This document shows, piece after piece, positions 24,817 to 33,483 of a DNA stretch of 64,000 nt. The stretch is from Streptomyces sp. NBC_01775 (lineage in GTDB: Bacteria; Actinomycetota; Actinomycetes; Streptomycetales; Streptomycetaceae). A program made the position numbers and the translations under genes. The notes under the pieces are model-generated. The model made no database searches. It worked only from the letters and a program-made list of their open reading frames with translations, and was not told where the DNA came from. Positions within the stretch are counted from its first letter, which is position 1. Every line of letters starts with the position of its first letter. The stretch is from positions 8,246,001 to 8,310,000 of the forward strand of contig NZ_CP109104.1 of NCBI RefSeq assembly GCF_035917675.1, given 5' to 3'.

Positions 24817-25662
24817 GTGGCTACAGCATCCTCCCCCGGAGCACCCCCAGGAACCCCGGCCGGAAGGCTCCTCACCGTCGACGACCCCGACGACCCGCGC
24901 CTGAGCGACTACACGGGGCTCACCGATGTCGAGCTGCGGCGCAAACGCGAGCCGGCCGAGGGGCTGTTCATAGCCGAGGGCGAGAAGGTCATCCGCCGTG
25001 CCCGGCACGCGGGCTACGAGATGCGCTCGATGCTGCTGTCCGCCAAGTGGATCGACGTCATGCGCGACGTCATCGACGAGGTGCCGGCCCCGGTCTACGC
25101 CGTCAGCCCCGAGCTGGCGGAGCGCGTCACCGGATACCACGTGCACCGGGGCGCCCTCGCCTCCATGCAGCGCAAGCCGCTGCCCGAGCCGGGGGAGCTG
25201 CTCACCACGGCACGCCGCATCGTGATCATGGAGTCGGTCAACGACCACACCAACATCGGCGCCATCTTCCGCAGCGCGGCGGCCCTCGGCATGGACGCCG
25301 TCCTGCTCTCACCGGATTGCGCCGACCCGCTCTACCGCCGTTCCGTGAAGGTCTCCATGGGCGCGGTCTTCGCCGTCCCCTATGCCCGGCTCGAGGACTG
25401 GCCACGCGGCCTGGAGACGGTACGCGACGAGGGCTTCCAACTGCTCGCGCTCACCCCCGACGAGAAGGCCGTACCGATCGACGCCGCCACAGCGGACGCG
25501 GAGGGCCGTACGGCACTGCTGCTGGGCGCCGAGGGCGACGGGCTCTCCACCCGCGCGCTGATGGCGGCCGATGAATGGGTCCGCATCCCCATGGCGCACG
25601 GCGTCGACTCCCTCAACGTGGGCGCGGCGGCGGCGGTCGCCTTCTACGCGGTGACGCGGTGA
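24817..25662 (+). CDS. SpoU/TrmH-family RNA 2'-O-methyltransferase
   Basis: A 281-aa SPOUT-class enzyme that methylates a ribose 2'-OH in rRNA or tRNA using SAM. The three SpoU motifs are present: motif 1 NDHTNIGAIFRSAAALG (catalytic Arg in IFRSA), motif 2 ALLLGAEGDGLS and motif 3 IPMAHGVDSLNVGAAAAV (the knot). The N-terminal L30e-like substrate-binding domain covers about residues 40-115 (GLFIAEGEKVIRRA). The GTG reading VATASS is used; an earlier ATG would overlap the preceding gene and adds no conserved residues. The exact target base is unknown. A similar gene stands in this position in S. coelicolor, as I remember. Confidence 0.9.
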   Translation: MATASSPGAPPGTPAGRLLTVDDPDDPRLSDYTGLTDVELRRKREPAEGLFIAEGEKVIRRARHAGYEMRSMLLSAKWIDVMRDVIDEVPAPVYAVSPELAERVTGYHVHRGALASMQRKPLPEPGELLTTARRIVIMESVNDHTNIGAIFRSAAALGMDAVLLSPDCADPLYRRSVKVSMGAVFAVPYARLEDWPRGLETVRDEGFQLLALTPDEKAVPIDAATADAEGRTALLLGAEGDGLSTRALMAADEWVRIPMAHGVDSLNVGAAAAVAFYAVTR

Positions 25663-25723
25663 CTCAGCGACTCGGTGACGCGGCGGAGGTGGCACACGCC
25701 GGAGACGGGGAGCGCGGGCCCGC

Positions 25724-27163
25724 CTAGCGCTCGTCGTCCTGCTGCGGTGCCGAAGCGGGCAGCCGCTTGAAGTGCTCGCCCATTCCCCGGGGCGGCCCCT
25801 CGCAGCCCTGTGCGGCGGCGATGGCCAGCGCCACCAGCAGCGTCACGGTCACGAAGACGACGAGTCGCTGGCGCAGCAGCCGCCGCTTGCGGGCCGCCGG
25901 ACTGCGGCCGTTGCCCGGCCGCTGGGACATGGGCCGCTTCCCCGAGGGCCGGCCGCCGCTGTTTCCGCTCGCGCCGGTGGCGGGCTGTCTCCCGCTGCCG
26001 GTTCTGCCACTGCTGTCCCCGCGGGGCGGCGGGGGACCGGAGGAGCGCCGGGACGGGCGTCCGGTGCCCGCACGCACACCGGTTCCCTCCTCGTAGCCGT
26101 CCCTGGCCGGGCGGGGAGTACGCGGTGTCGAGGCGCGCGGCGAGCTCGCCGTGTCCTCCCGCCCCCTGCCCCCGGCGGTCCGCCGGGGGCGCTGCTGCGC
26201 GTGATCCGGTGTCCGCCGCTCGGCCGCCACCCGGCTCTGCCGGACGGCGGGCGCGGGCCGCACACCGGTGCCCGGCCGCTCCCCCGGGCCCGGGAGCCAG
26301 CCGCCGCCGAGCGTCGCGGTGTCGCCGCCTTCCGAGAGGCCGCGCGCCTCACGCGCCGCGATCTCCTTGAGACGCAGCGACAGCTGAAGCGTGCTCGGCC
26401 GGTCCTCGGGCGACTTCACCAGACATGCCTTCACCAGCGGTGCGAGCGCCGCGTGCACCTCGTGCAGATGTGGCTCCTCGTGCACGACGCGATAGAGCAT
26501 GACCTCCGAACTGCCCTGCCCGAACGGGGAGTCGGCCGTCGCGGCGTAGGCCAGCGTGGCACCGAGCGCGAAGACATCGGTGGCGGGCGTCACCGCGGCG
26601 CCCCGCACCTGCTCGGGCGAGAGGAAGCCGGGCGAGCCCACCGCGGTGCCCACATGGGTGAGGGTGCTCGCCCCCGTCGCCCAGGCGATGCCGAAGTCGA
26701 TGATGCGCGGGCCCTTCGGCGACAGCAGGATGTTGGACGGCTTCAGATCCCGGTGGACGACGCCCGCCTCGTGCACCGCGACCAGGCCCTCGGCCAGCGC
26801 CGCGCCGATCGAGGCGACCTGCGCGGCCGGCAGCGGGCCGCCCTCGTTGACCTTGTCCTGGAGCGAGGGACCGGGGACGTACTGGGTCGCGAACCACGGC
26901 CGGTCGGCGTCCAGATCGGCCGCGACCAGCCGGGCCGTGCACCCGCCCCGGATCCGCCGAGCGGCCGACACCTCGCGGGCGAAGCGCGAACGGAACTCCT
27001 GGTCCTCCGCGAGGTCCGGCCGGATCACCTTCAGCGCGACCCGCTGTCCGCGCCGGTCCGAGCCGAGATACACGACGCCCATGCCGCCGGCCCCCAGGCG
27101 CCGGTGGAGCCTGAACGAGCCGACGACTCGCGGGTCCTCGCGCCGGAGCCGCATCATCGCCAT
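25724..27163 (-). CDS. Membrane-anchored Hanks-type Ser/Thr protein kinase
   Basis: A 479-aa signalling kinase. The catalytic domain is N-terminal (about residues 15-270): glycine loop LGAGGMGVVYLG, Lys in VALKVI, HRDLKPSNILL catalytic loop, DFG in IIDFGIA and the SPE variant of the APE motif. A long Arg/Pro/Gly/Ser-rich juxtamembrane segment (about 290-425) leads to one helix (LVVFVTVTLLVALAIAAA) and a 30-residue outer tail. No PASTA repeats are present, so it is not the PknB cell-wall type. A ribosome site (GGTAGGGG) precedes the ATG. Its stimulus is unknown; the tail is too short to be an obvious sensor. Confidence 0.92.
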   Translation of the reverse strand: MAMMRLRREDPRVVGSFRLHRRLGAGGMGVVYLGSDRRGQRVALKVIRPDLAEDQEFRSRFAREVSAARRIRGGCTARLVAADLDADRPWFATQYVPGPSLQDKVNEGGPLPAAQVASIGAALAEGLVAVHEAGVVHRDLKPSNILLSPKGPRIIDFGIAWATGASTLTHVGTAVGSPGFLSPEQVRGAAVTPATDVFALGATLAYAATADSPFGQGSSEVMLYRVVHEEPHLHEVHAALAPLVKACLVKSPEDRPSTLQLSLRLKEIAAREARGLSEGGDTATLGGGWLPGPGERPGTGVRPAPAVRQSRVAAERRTPDHAQQRPRRTAGGRGREDTASSPRASTPRTPRPARDGYEEGTGVRAGTGRPSRRSSGPPPPRGDSSGRTGSGRQPATGASGNSGGRPSGKRPMSQRPGNGRSPAARKRRLLRQRLVVFVTVTLLVALAIAAAQGCEGPPRGMGEHFKRLPASAPQQDDER

Positions 27164-27835
27164 GTTCGTTCCCCTACCTCCGGTGTCCGGTGGGGGATGA
27201 ACCCCACCCCGCTGACCGGTCCGTCCGACGACCACAGCTTACGGACTGCCGTCGCATGGCGACGATAGGCCGCGCACGCCGCGCCAGATGGAATGTCAGA
27301 GCCCGGTGGAAGACTGGAAGTCGGCTGGGCGCGCCGGGCCGCGCGCCCGTACGCCCCCTGCCCAGCAGGCCCAAGGCCCGGCGGCGGCGCGGGGTTTGAC
27401 GGGACGAAGGACGCCGGCGGGGCGAGCGTCACGGAGCCACGGAGATCCCCTTGCGCGCGGTAGCGGCCCCCTCCGGGAGCGAGCTGCCGAAGTGAGCGAA
27501 GTCACCCGGGAATCCTCACCCGGCGGCAGCCGCGAGAGGCGCGCCGGCCGGTGCACGCGCTGCCCATGCGCGGGAGCCTCGGTCGCTCGCTGACCTGCGA
27601 CGGGGGCCTTCCTCTGGGTACCCCCTGGGGGAAGACCCCAGGAAAGACGAACCCGCCTCCACCCTGGGGAGTAGCCGACGCCGTGTCACGTCATCCTGGG
27701 GGAGGCCCAAGAGTCGGTACGCGCGCATGACGCCGCGGTTCGCGCCGGTCCCTAATGTTGTGGTCAAGCGGCGGGCGCAGCACTCGTCCCCCGAGGTCAG
27801 ACGTCCGCCGCCCCAGACCACGACAGGAGCGGATC
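27164..27835. other. 670-base gene-free stretch between the kinase and a small membrane protein
   Basis: I see no supportable gene. Short frames here have poor codon signatures. It contains a palindrome at 27611-27640 (TGGGTACCCCC, T, GGGGG, then ACCCCA), of the C-run/G-run kind seen elsewhere in the window. It must also hold the kinase promoter and that of the plus-strand membrane protein. Confidence 0.5.
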
Positions 27836-28045
27836 ATGGCGCACACCGCAGGGCGCACGTCGCCCAGAGGACAGGGAAAGCTGGCGGCCCTGGCCGCCCT
27901 CGGCACCCGTCCGGGTGGCCGTCGGCATCCGCTGGTGGCAGCCGCGATGGTCTTGCCACTGGCGCTCCTGCTCGGCTTCATCACAGGCTGGGGCCAGATG
28001 GTGGCCACACAAGCGTCGTCCGTGGCCGGAATGCTGGGGTCCTGA
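27836..28045 (+). CDS. Small single-pass membrane protein of unknown function
   Basis: A 69-aa protein with a basic, Gly/Arg-rich front of about 38 residues, one membrane helix (LVAAAMVLPLALLLGFITGW, about 39-58) and a short tail ending MLGS. AGGAG lies seven bases before the ATG. A strong terminator follows. It is next to, and divergent from, the kinase gene, but no functional link can be shown. I believe similar short proteins occur at this place in other Streptomyces. Confidence 0.65.
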   Translation: MAHTAGRTSPRGQGKLAALAALGTRPGGRRHPLVAAAMVLPLALLLGFITGWGQMVATQASSVAGMLGS

Positions 28046-28518
28046 GCGGACCCCGGGCCCGGTGGAGCGGACCGGGTCGGGGACTTCCGGCTAACAACCC
28101 CGTGGGGACGGGGGTGCGGCGGACGGCACGAGGCCCGGGTAGCTGGGGAGCTACCCGGGCCCTCACGCGTTCCGCCCTCTCCGGCACGCCGCCTTCGGGA
28201 CCTCCCACCCGGCCCCAACGCCGCTTGCCCGCCTCCAACCTGCCTGCTGCCCGGCCTCGGGCGACATCAGGCCGCAACCGGGCACCGGCCACTGTGCCCG
28301 CCGCCGCTTCGACCGAGCTGGAGCCGACCGGGGGATGCCGTTGCTCCGGGCACGGCGCAGCTGTGGCGCGCCACCGTGCTGCGTGGGCCCACCCCGGCCG
28401 ACGCCTGCCCCGTTCGCGTGTCAGGCCTTGCGGTGGACACCGCACCGTACGGCGTACGCTCCCGAGGTGGCGGTGTGGCCGTTCGTCCGCCGCGTTCGTC
28501 CCGACCTCCGGAGCGCCC
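28046..28518 (+). other. Gene-free stretch with a terminator
   Basis: Holds the strong hairpin described separately, then about 350 bases with no supported gene before the GTG of the phosphotransferase. An open frame runs through it upstream of that GTG, but its composition is not clearly coding and no ribosome site marks an earlier start. Confidence 0.5.
28130..28164 (+). terminator. Terminator after the small membrane protein gene
   Basis: Arms of about 15 bases (GAGGCCCGGGTAGCT against AGCTACCCGGGCCCTC, with one mismatch) around a GGGG loop. Confidence 0.75.
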
Positions 28519-29583
28519 GTGTCCTCTCGACCATCTCCAGGTGACCGTGCGCTGCTTCTGCGGGAGCTTGCGGAGTGTGCTGCCGGGCCGGGGGGCGACG
28601 GCGAGAGCGTGGAGGTGCTGGCCGAGCGGGGGGACGTGTGCGTCCTGCGGGTGGGCGGTGTGGTCGTCAAGGCGCACGCGCCGGAGGCGACGCCCGAAGA
28701 TCTGCATCCCCGGCTGGCGGTCGCAGGTCAGGCGGCATACCGCGGCATCCTGTTGCCGCCCGAGGGCGGGCGAGGACCGGTGTCGCTGGCCGGCAGCGGC
28801 AGGCTCGCGAGTCTGTGGGGGTACGGGTCGCCCGTGGACCCCAAAGCCCCGGCCGCCGCTCCCTGGGAGGCGGCCGGCACCCTGCTGGCGCGGCTGCACG
28901 CCGCACCGGCGCCTGCCTCCTTGCCACCCATGCGCGGCCCGGCCAAGGCGGCGCGGGCCCTCGCGCGCATGCGGGGCGCGGTATCGGTGAGCGCGGCGCA
29001 CACCTACCCCGAGGCCGCCGAAACCGTTGAGCGGGCCTGGGCGGCGCTGCCGGGCTGGTGCAGGGACGAGGCCCCGCCGCGCCACGCCACCACCGTGTGC
29101 CACGGCGACTTCCACCTCGGACAACTCGTCAGGCACCCCGCGCCCGACGGCCCCTGGCTCCTCATCGACGTCGACGACCTCGGCCTCGGCGATCCGGCCT
29201 GGGACCTGGCGCGGCCCGCGTGCTGGTACGCGACGGGCCTCCTCGCGCCCGCCGAGTGGGAGCGATTTCTCGCCGCCTACACAGCCACCCGCCGGGCACT
29301 CGCCACCCGCCGCCCGCTCGCCGGTCCCCGCACCGACGACCAGGACCCCGCCTCCGCCTCCGCCTCCGCCCCCGGACCCGGGCTCGACGGCCAAGGGGAC
29401 CCCTGGCCGTATCTCGACGCCCCCGCCCGTGCGTTGACGGTGCAGACCGCCGCGCTCGCCGTCGCCAAGGCCCGTACCGAGGCGCGCGCCCTGGACGAGG
29501 CCGAACAGGCGTGTATCGAGGCGTGCGTCCGGATTGCCTCCCTTCGCACCCAGGCCGAACTTCCCGTGCCCCAGGGGCCGTAG
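28519..29583 (+). CDS. Aminoglycoside phosphotransferase-family kinase
   Basis: A 354-aa member of the APH/choline-kinase fold. The catalytic loop is VCHGDFHLGQLV (about residues 193-204), where the usual Asn is Gln, as in several fungal and maltokinase-like subgroups. The metal-binding IDVDDLGLGDPAWDLA follows near 215-230. A weak glycine-rich front and the conserved Lys in VVVKAHAPEATPEDL complete the ATP site. A Ser/Ala/Pro-rich insert lies at about 273-290. GGAG precedes the GTG by five bases. These are often metabolite kinases, not resistance enzymes; the substrate is unknown. Confidence 0.8.
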   Translation: MSSRPSPGDRALLLRELAECAAGPGGDGESVEVLAERGDVCVLRVGGVVVKAHAPEATPEDLHPRLAVAGQAAYRGILLPPEGGRGPVSLAGSGRLASLWGYGSPVDPKAPAAAPWEAAGTLLARLHAAPAPASLPPMRGPAKAARALARMRGAVSVSAAHTYPEAAETVERAWAALPGWCRDEAPPRHATTVCHGDFHLGQLVRHPAPDGPWLLIDVDDLGLGDPAWDLARPACWYATGLLAPAEWERFLAAYTATRRALATRRPLAGPRTDDQDPASASASAPGPGLDGQGDPWPYLDAPARALTVQTAALAVAKARTEARALDEAEQACIEACVRIASLRTQAELPVPQGP

Positions 29584-29651
29584 TCTGGTGCGGCAGCACA
29601 ACGACCGGGAGCCGGGAAGGCCGGGGGACCGGCGGAGAGAGGAAGCCGACA

Positions 29652-29951
29652 ATGATGCAGTGTCCGAAGTGCGGTGCGCCCATGCACACCTACAACCGCA
29701 ACGGCGTACAGATAGAACAGTGCTCCGGCTGCCGGGGAATCTTCCTCGACTACGGCGAGTTGGAGTCGATCACCCGGCTGGAAGCCCAGTGGTCGCAGCC
29801 CGGGCCCCCGCCGCCCGGCGGCCCGCAGTCCTACCCCGCCGCACCGGCCTGGGGCGCCCCTCACCAGGGTTCGCACGGCGGCCACCACGGGGGGCACCAC
29901 GGCCACCACGGTCACAACAGGGGCTTCGGACGGATGCTCTTCTCCTCCTGA
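29652..29951 (+). CDS. Small zinc-ribbon protein (zf-TFIIB family) with a His-rich tail
   Basis: A 99-aa protein. Residues 4-31 hold the ribbon CPKCGAPM and CSGCRGIFLDYGELE: two CxxC pairs binding one zinc, then the WLD-like acidic signature typical of zf-TFIIB. A Pro/Gly/Ala linker follows, then a tail with many histidines (HGGHHGGHHGHHGHN, about 76-90). The tail could bind metal or simply be flexible. No catalytic domain is present. Similar proteins are widespread but have no assigned function. It may be cotranscribed with the upstream kinase-fold gene, 68 bases away. Confidence 0.8.
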   Translation: MMQCPKCGAPMHTYNRNGVQIEQCSGCRGIFLDYGELESITRLEAQWSQPGPPPPGGPQSYPAAPAWGAPHQGSHGGHHGGHHGHHGHNRGFGRMLFSS

Positions 29952-29987
29952 TCCGACCCCAGGCCGCGGCAGCCCGCCGCACGAGAA

Positions 29988-30013
29988 GGGCCCCGGTCAC
30001 AAGACCGGGGCCC
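29988..30013. terminator. Bidirectional terminator next to the tRNA array
   Basis: Perfect 11-base arms (GGGCCCCGGTC and complement) around ACAA. It lies between the zinc-ribbon gene (plus) and the 3' end of the minus-strand tRNA array. Confidence 0.75.
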
Positions 30014-30018
30014 ATCGT

Positions 30019-30093
30019 TGGTGGACGATACTGGGATTGAACCAGTGACCTCTTCCGTGTCAGGGAAGCGCTCTCCCGCTGAGCTAATCGTCC
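30019..30093 (-). tRNA. tRNA-Val (GAC), copy 1, with encoded CCA
   Basis: The cloverleaf is complete: acceptor GGACGAT/ATCGTCC, D arm GCTCAGCGGGAGAGC, anticodon stem-loop CTTCCCTGACACGGAAG (anticodon GAC) and a T arm with GGTTCAATCC. Discriminator A is followed by a genomic CCA. It is the last gene of the minus-strand array. Confidence 0.93.
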
Positions 30094-30094
30094 G

Positions 30095-30166
30095 TGCGCG
30101 GTACTGGGATTGAACCAGTGACCTCTTCCGTGTCAGGGAAGCGCTCTCCCGCTGAGCTAACCGCGC
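30095..30166 (-). tRNA. tRNA-Val (GAC), copy 2, different acceptor stem, no CCA
   Basis: Its D, anticodon and T arms are identical to copies 1 and 3, but the acceptor stem is GCGCGGT/ACCGCGC. No CCA is encoded. Only one base separates it from copy 1. Confidence 0.92.
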
Positions 30167-30184
30167 GGAAGGCCCCGAGGGGCC

Positions 30185-30259
30185 TGGTGGACGATACTGG
30201 GATTGAACCAGTGACCTCTTCCGTGTCAGGGAAGCGCTCTCCCGCTGAGCTAATCGTCC
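30185..30259 (-). tRNA. tRNA-Val (GAC), copy 3, with encoded CCA
   Basis: Same mature sequence as copy 1, again with a genomic CCA. A small hairpin (AGGCCCC/GGGGCCT, 30170-30185) lies between this copy and copy 2 and may help processing. Confidence 0.93.
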
Positions 30260-30260
30260 T

Positions 30261-30334
30261 TGGAGGTGGAGACGGGATTTGAACCCGTGTAGACGGCTTT
30301 GCAGGCCGTTGCCTCGCCTCTCGGCCACTCCACC
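30261..30334 (-). tRNA. tRNA-Cys (GCA), with encoded CCA
   Basis: Acceptor GGTGGAG/CTCCACC, discriminator U (the cysteine identity base), anticodon stem-loop CGGCCTGCAAAGCCG giving GCA, and T arm GGGTTCAAATCCC. The CCA is genomic. It is adjacent to tRNA-Val copy 3, with one base between. Confidence 0.94.
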
Positions 30335-30368
30335 AAGCCATGAGGGCTCGGGAAGATCCCCCATGTCG

Positions 30369-30441
30369 AGCGGACGACCAGGTTCGAACTGGCGACCTCA
30401 ACCTTGGCAAGGTTGCGCTCTACCAACTGAGCTACGTCCGC
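30369..30441 (-). tRNA. tRNA-Gly (GCC)
   Basis: Acceptor GCGGACG/CGTCCGC, anticodon stem-loop CAACCTTGCCAAGGTTG giving GCC, T arm CCAGTTCGAACCTGG, discriminator U and no genomic CCA. It is the first gene of the five-tRNA minus-strand array; the promoter should lie just beyond, toward pabB. Confidence 0.94.
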
Positions 30442-30565
30442 AGATGTCGTGCTCCGGTCCGCTTCCGCGACCCGGCGACGTGTTGAACTTTAGCGGATTC
30501 CCCGGCCAGCTCAAATTCCGTTTCCGCAGCGTGGCCGCCCCGACGCTCCCCATACACTCGCCAGC

Positions 30566-31657
30566 GTGTCCGATCTGACCCCGCTCGCCCGCTTCGGCGG
30601 ACGCCTCGCCACCGACCTCCGCGACGTCACCAGTGACCCCGAGGCCCTCGACTCGACGGGCTGGTGGGCCGTCGTCGCCGACTTCGAGGGAGGTCTGCGC
30701 TGCGCCCGCTTCGGCGATGTACGCACCGCACCGGCCCTCGCGGCCCTGCCGGGACGCTGGCGCGGGCCCGCCGCCGACGCCTGGGGCAGCTCCCTGGACC
30801 GCGCCGCGTACACCGAGGGTGTGCGCCGTATACGCACCGCCATAGCCGCAGGTGACGTCTATCAGGCCAACCTCTGCCGCGTCCTGAGCGCGCCCCTGCC
30901 CGACCCCTCGCCCGCCGCCAGCGACATCGACCAGCTCACCGCCCGCCTCGCGCACGGCAACCCGGCCCCCTACGCGGGCACCGTCCGCCTCCCCGCCCAC
31001 GGCGTCGAGATCGCCACGGCCTCGCCCGAGCTGTATCTGCGCCGCGCCGGGCGCGTCATCGAGTCGGGCCCCATCAAGGGCACGGGACGCACCGAGGCCG
31101 ACCTCCAGGAGAAGGATCACGCGGAGAACGTGATGATCACCGACCTGGTACGCAACGACCTCGGCCGCGTCTGCGCCGTCGGCTCCATCACCGTCCCCGC
31201 CCTGTGCGCCGTGGAGCCGCACCCCGGGCTCGTCCACCTCGTCTCCACGGTGCGGGGCGAACTCACCGAGGCCGACGGGCGCGGCGCCGGCTGGGCCGGC
31301 CTGCTGGCGGGCACCTTTCCGCCCGGCTCGGTCACCGGGGCGCCCAAGTCCAGCGCCCTGCGGCTCATCCAAGAGCTGGAGCCCGCCGCGCGCGGGGCCT
31401 ACTGCGGAGGCGTCGGCTGGGTCGACGCCGACCGCGGGACCGGCGAGCTGGCCGTCGGCATACGGACCTTCTGGATCGAGCGGGGTCATACCCGCCCTTT
31501 GCTGCGCTTCGGCACCGGCGCCGGGATCACCTGGGGCTCCGACCCGGAGGGCGAGTGGCGAGAGACCGAGCTGAAGGCATCCAGACTGCTCGCGGTAGCG
31601 TCGGGGGAGTACGAAGCGCGCGCACCCGGCACGGAACGGCAGCCACCTCCCCTGTGA
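30566..31657 (+). CDS. pabB: Aminodeoxychorismate synthase component I
   Basis: A 363-aa chorismate-binding enzyme making 4-amino-4-deoxychorismate for p-aminobenzoate and folate. It has the conserved core GDVYQANLCR, SPELYLRRAGRVIESGPIKGTGRT (catalytic Lys in PIKGT), then DLVRNDLGRVC and FPPGSVTGAPK. The PIKGT motif, not PIAGT, marks PabB rather than anthranilate synthase. There is no glutamine amidotransferase domain and the N-terminal part is short (about 70 aa before the core), so the PabA partner must be elsewhere. pabC follows 46 bases later, giving a folate unit. TACACT before the GTG hints at a near-leaderless transcript. Confidence 0.92.
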   Translation: MSDLTPLARFGGRLATDLRDVTSDPEALDSTGWWAVVADFEGGLRCARFGDVRTAPALAALPGRWRGPAADAWGSSLDRAAYTEGVRRIRTAIAAGDVYQANLCRVLSAPLPDPSPAASDIDQLTARLAHGNPAPYAGTVRLPAHGVEIATASPELYLRRAGRVIESGPIKGTGRTEADLQEKDHAENVMITDLVRNDLGRVCAVGSITVPALCAVEPHPGLVHLVSTVRGELTEADGRGAGWAGLLAGTFPPGSVTGAPKSSALRLIQELEPAARGAYCGGVGWVDADRGTGELAVGIRTFWIERGHTRPLLRFGTGAGITWGSDPEGEWRETELKASRLLAVASGEYEARAPGTERQPPPL

Positions 31658-31703
31658 CAGGTGTGGCAGACCGGTTCCCATCGGCTCCTTGAGGTGAACA
31701 GCA

Positions 31704-32525
31704 GTGAAGATCTGGCTCGACGGCGGACTGCGGGACGCGCACAGCGCGCAGGTATCGGTGCTCGACCACGGACTGACGGTCGGCGACGGTGTCTTCGAGA
31801 CGGTCAAGACCACCGACGGCACCGCCTTCGCCCTCACCCGGCACCTGAACAGGCTCGCCACCTCCGCGCGCGGCCTGGGCCTGCCCGAGCCCGACCTGGA
31901 CGAGGTACGCCGCGCCTGTTCCGCCGTCGTCACCGCCAACCCCACGCCGCGCGGACGGCTGCGGATCACCTACACCGGAGGGCTCTCCCCTCTCGGCTCC
32001 GACCGGGGCGAGGCCGCCCCCACCCTCGTCGTCGCCCTGGACGAGGCCGGCCGGCGGCCCGACAGCACCTCCGTCATCACCGTCCCCTGGACCCGCAACG
32101 AGCGCGGCGCGGTGACCGGACTCAAGACGACCTCCTACGCCGAGAACGTGGTCGCCCTCGCCCGCGCCCGGCAACAGGCCGCCTCCGAGGCCCTGTTCGC
32201 CAACACCCACGGACAGCTGTGCGAGGGCACCGGCTCCAACGTCTTCGTCGTCCTCCAGGGCGAACTGCACACCCCGCCCCTCGCCTCCGGCTGCCTCGCC
32301 GGCATCACCCGAGCGCTGGCCGTGGAGTGGACCGGAGCGAAGGAGACCGAGCTGCCGATGGACGCGCTGGAGAGCGCCGAGGAGATCTTCCTGACCTCCA
32401 CCCTGCGCGACGTCCAGGCCGTCGCGCGCCTCGACGGCCGTACGCTGCCCGGCGCACCGGGACCGGTCACCGCGAAGGCCATGCGCGTCTTCGAGGAGCG
32501 CTCGGCCGCCGACATCGACCCGTAG
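31704..32525 (+). CDS. pabC: Aminodeoxychorismate lyase (fold-type IV PLP enzyme)
   Basis: A 273-aa enzyme that removes pyruvate from aminodeoxychorismate to yield p-aminobenzoate. The PLP lysine is in GLKTTSYAENV (about residue 143). The phosphate cup and cofactor Glu lie in LCEGTGSNVF, and SVLDHGLTVGDGVFET is the family's N-terminal signature. Branched-chain aminotransferases and D-amino-acid transaminases share these motifs. The position right after pabB decides for PabC. GTG start with TTGAGGTG upstream. Confidence 0.88.
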   Translation: MKIWLDGGLRDAHSAQVSVLDHGLTVGDGVFETVKTTDGTAFALTRHLNRLATSARGLGLPEPDLDEVRRACSAVVTANPTPRGRLRITYTGGLSPLGSDRGEAAPTLVVALDEAGRRPDSTSVITVPWTRNERGAVTGLKTTSYAENVVALARARQQAASEALFANTHGQLCEGTGSNVFVVLQGELHTPPLASGCLAGITRALAVEWTGAKETELPMDALESAEEIFLTSTLRDVQAVARLDGRTLPGAPGPVTAKAMRVFEERSAADIDP

Positions 32526-32577
32526 AGCCCGCGAAACGGGGGTGACGCGGGCCCCGGGCGCGGGGTAGAACCTCCCC

Positions 32578-33453
32578 GTGACGACCACCCTGCGCCCGAC
32601 CGGGCCCGAGAGCCGCACCGCCGACGGCAGACGCTCACGGGACTACGAGATCCGCGTCAACTCCCGCCCCGTGGGCGCCGTACGCCTCCTCAGCCACGCC
32701 GACGGCGGCGGCCCGGCCACCGGGCGGATAACGGAGCTGAACGTCCAGCCGGGCGAGCGGCGCCGGGGGAGGGGCACCGTGGCCGCGCTGGCGGCCGAGG
32801 AGGTGCTGCGCGGCTGGGGCTGCGCCCGCGTCGAAGCATCCGTGCCGCTCGGCACCCGGAGCCTCGACGCCGGGGGCGACGAGGAGACGGCGCACGCGGG
32901 CCCGCACCTGATGGCCTCGCTCGGATACCGCGAGCGCAGCCGTCACATGATCAAGGAGCTGAGGGAGCGGCCCGGACTCCCGGAGGGCACCGCGGCCCGT
33001 GCCCTGACGGCCGGGGAGTTCGACGCGTGGTGGGACGCGGGCATCGGCGGCTTCATCGACGGTCTGCTCGAGCGGGGCCACACCCGCGAGGAGGCCGACG
33101 CCAAGTGCGAGGCCACCCGCGCCACCCAGCTCCCGGACGGTGCGACGACCGAAGGGGTCGCACTGCGCGTCCTCACCCACTCCGGGGCCGACGTGGGCTC
33201 GCTGTGGGTCAGCTTCCGACAGCTGCCGCGCCCCGACGTGGAGGCGTGGGTCTTCGACGTCGAGGTCGTCGAGGAACGGCGCGGCGAGGGCCACGGCCGC
33301 GCACTGATGCTGGTGGCCGAGCGGGAGTGCCTGGATGTGGGGGTGCGGCTGCTGGGCCTCAACGTCTTCACCGACAACCCCCGCGCCGAGCGGCTCTACA
33401 CCTCGCTGGGCTACCGCACCGTGGAGCGCTACTTCGACAAGACTCTGCTGTGA
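32578..33453 (+). CDS. Protein with two GNAT acetyltransferase domains
   Basis: A 291-aa protein made of two GNAT folds. The N-terminal copy (about 20-125) has a damaged acetyl-CoA loop (NVQPGERRRGRGTVAALAAEE). The C-terminal copy (about 140-290) is complete, with VVEERRGEGHGRALMLVAE and FTDNPRAERLYTSLGYRTVER. Two-domain GNATs of this kind include mycothiol synthase, but the lengths and motifs here do not convincingly match MshD. The substrate is unknown. It is close behind pabC and convergent with the DsbA-like gene. Confidence 0.82.
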   Translation: MTTTLRPTGPESRTADGRRSRDYEIRVNSRPVGAVRLLSHADGGGPATGRITELNVQPGERRRGRGTVAALAAEEVLRGWGCARVEASVPLGTRSLDAGGDEETAHAGPHLMASLGYRERSRHMIKELRERPGLPEGTAARALTAGEFDAWWDAGIGGFIDGLLERGHTREEADAKCEATRATQLPDGATTEGVALRVLTHSGADVGSLWVSFRQLPRPDVEAWVFDVEVVEERRGEGHGRALMLVAERECLDVGVRLLGLNVFTDNPRAERLYTSLGYRTVERYFDKTLL

Positions 33454-33483
33454 TCGCTGCCGTTCCGCTCAGGGGACCGATTC

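Noticed and set aside
27166..27821. Short minus- and plus-strand frames in the kinase-membrane protein gap
   Set aside because: Poor codon signatures, no ribosome sites and no domains.
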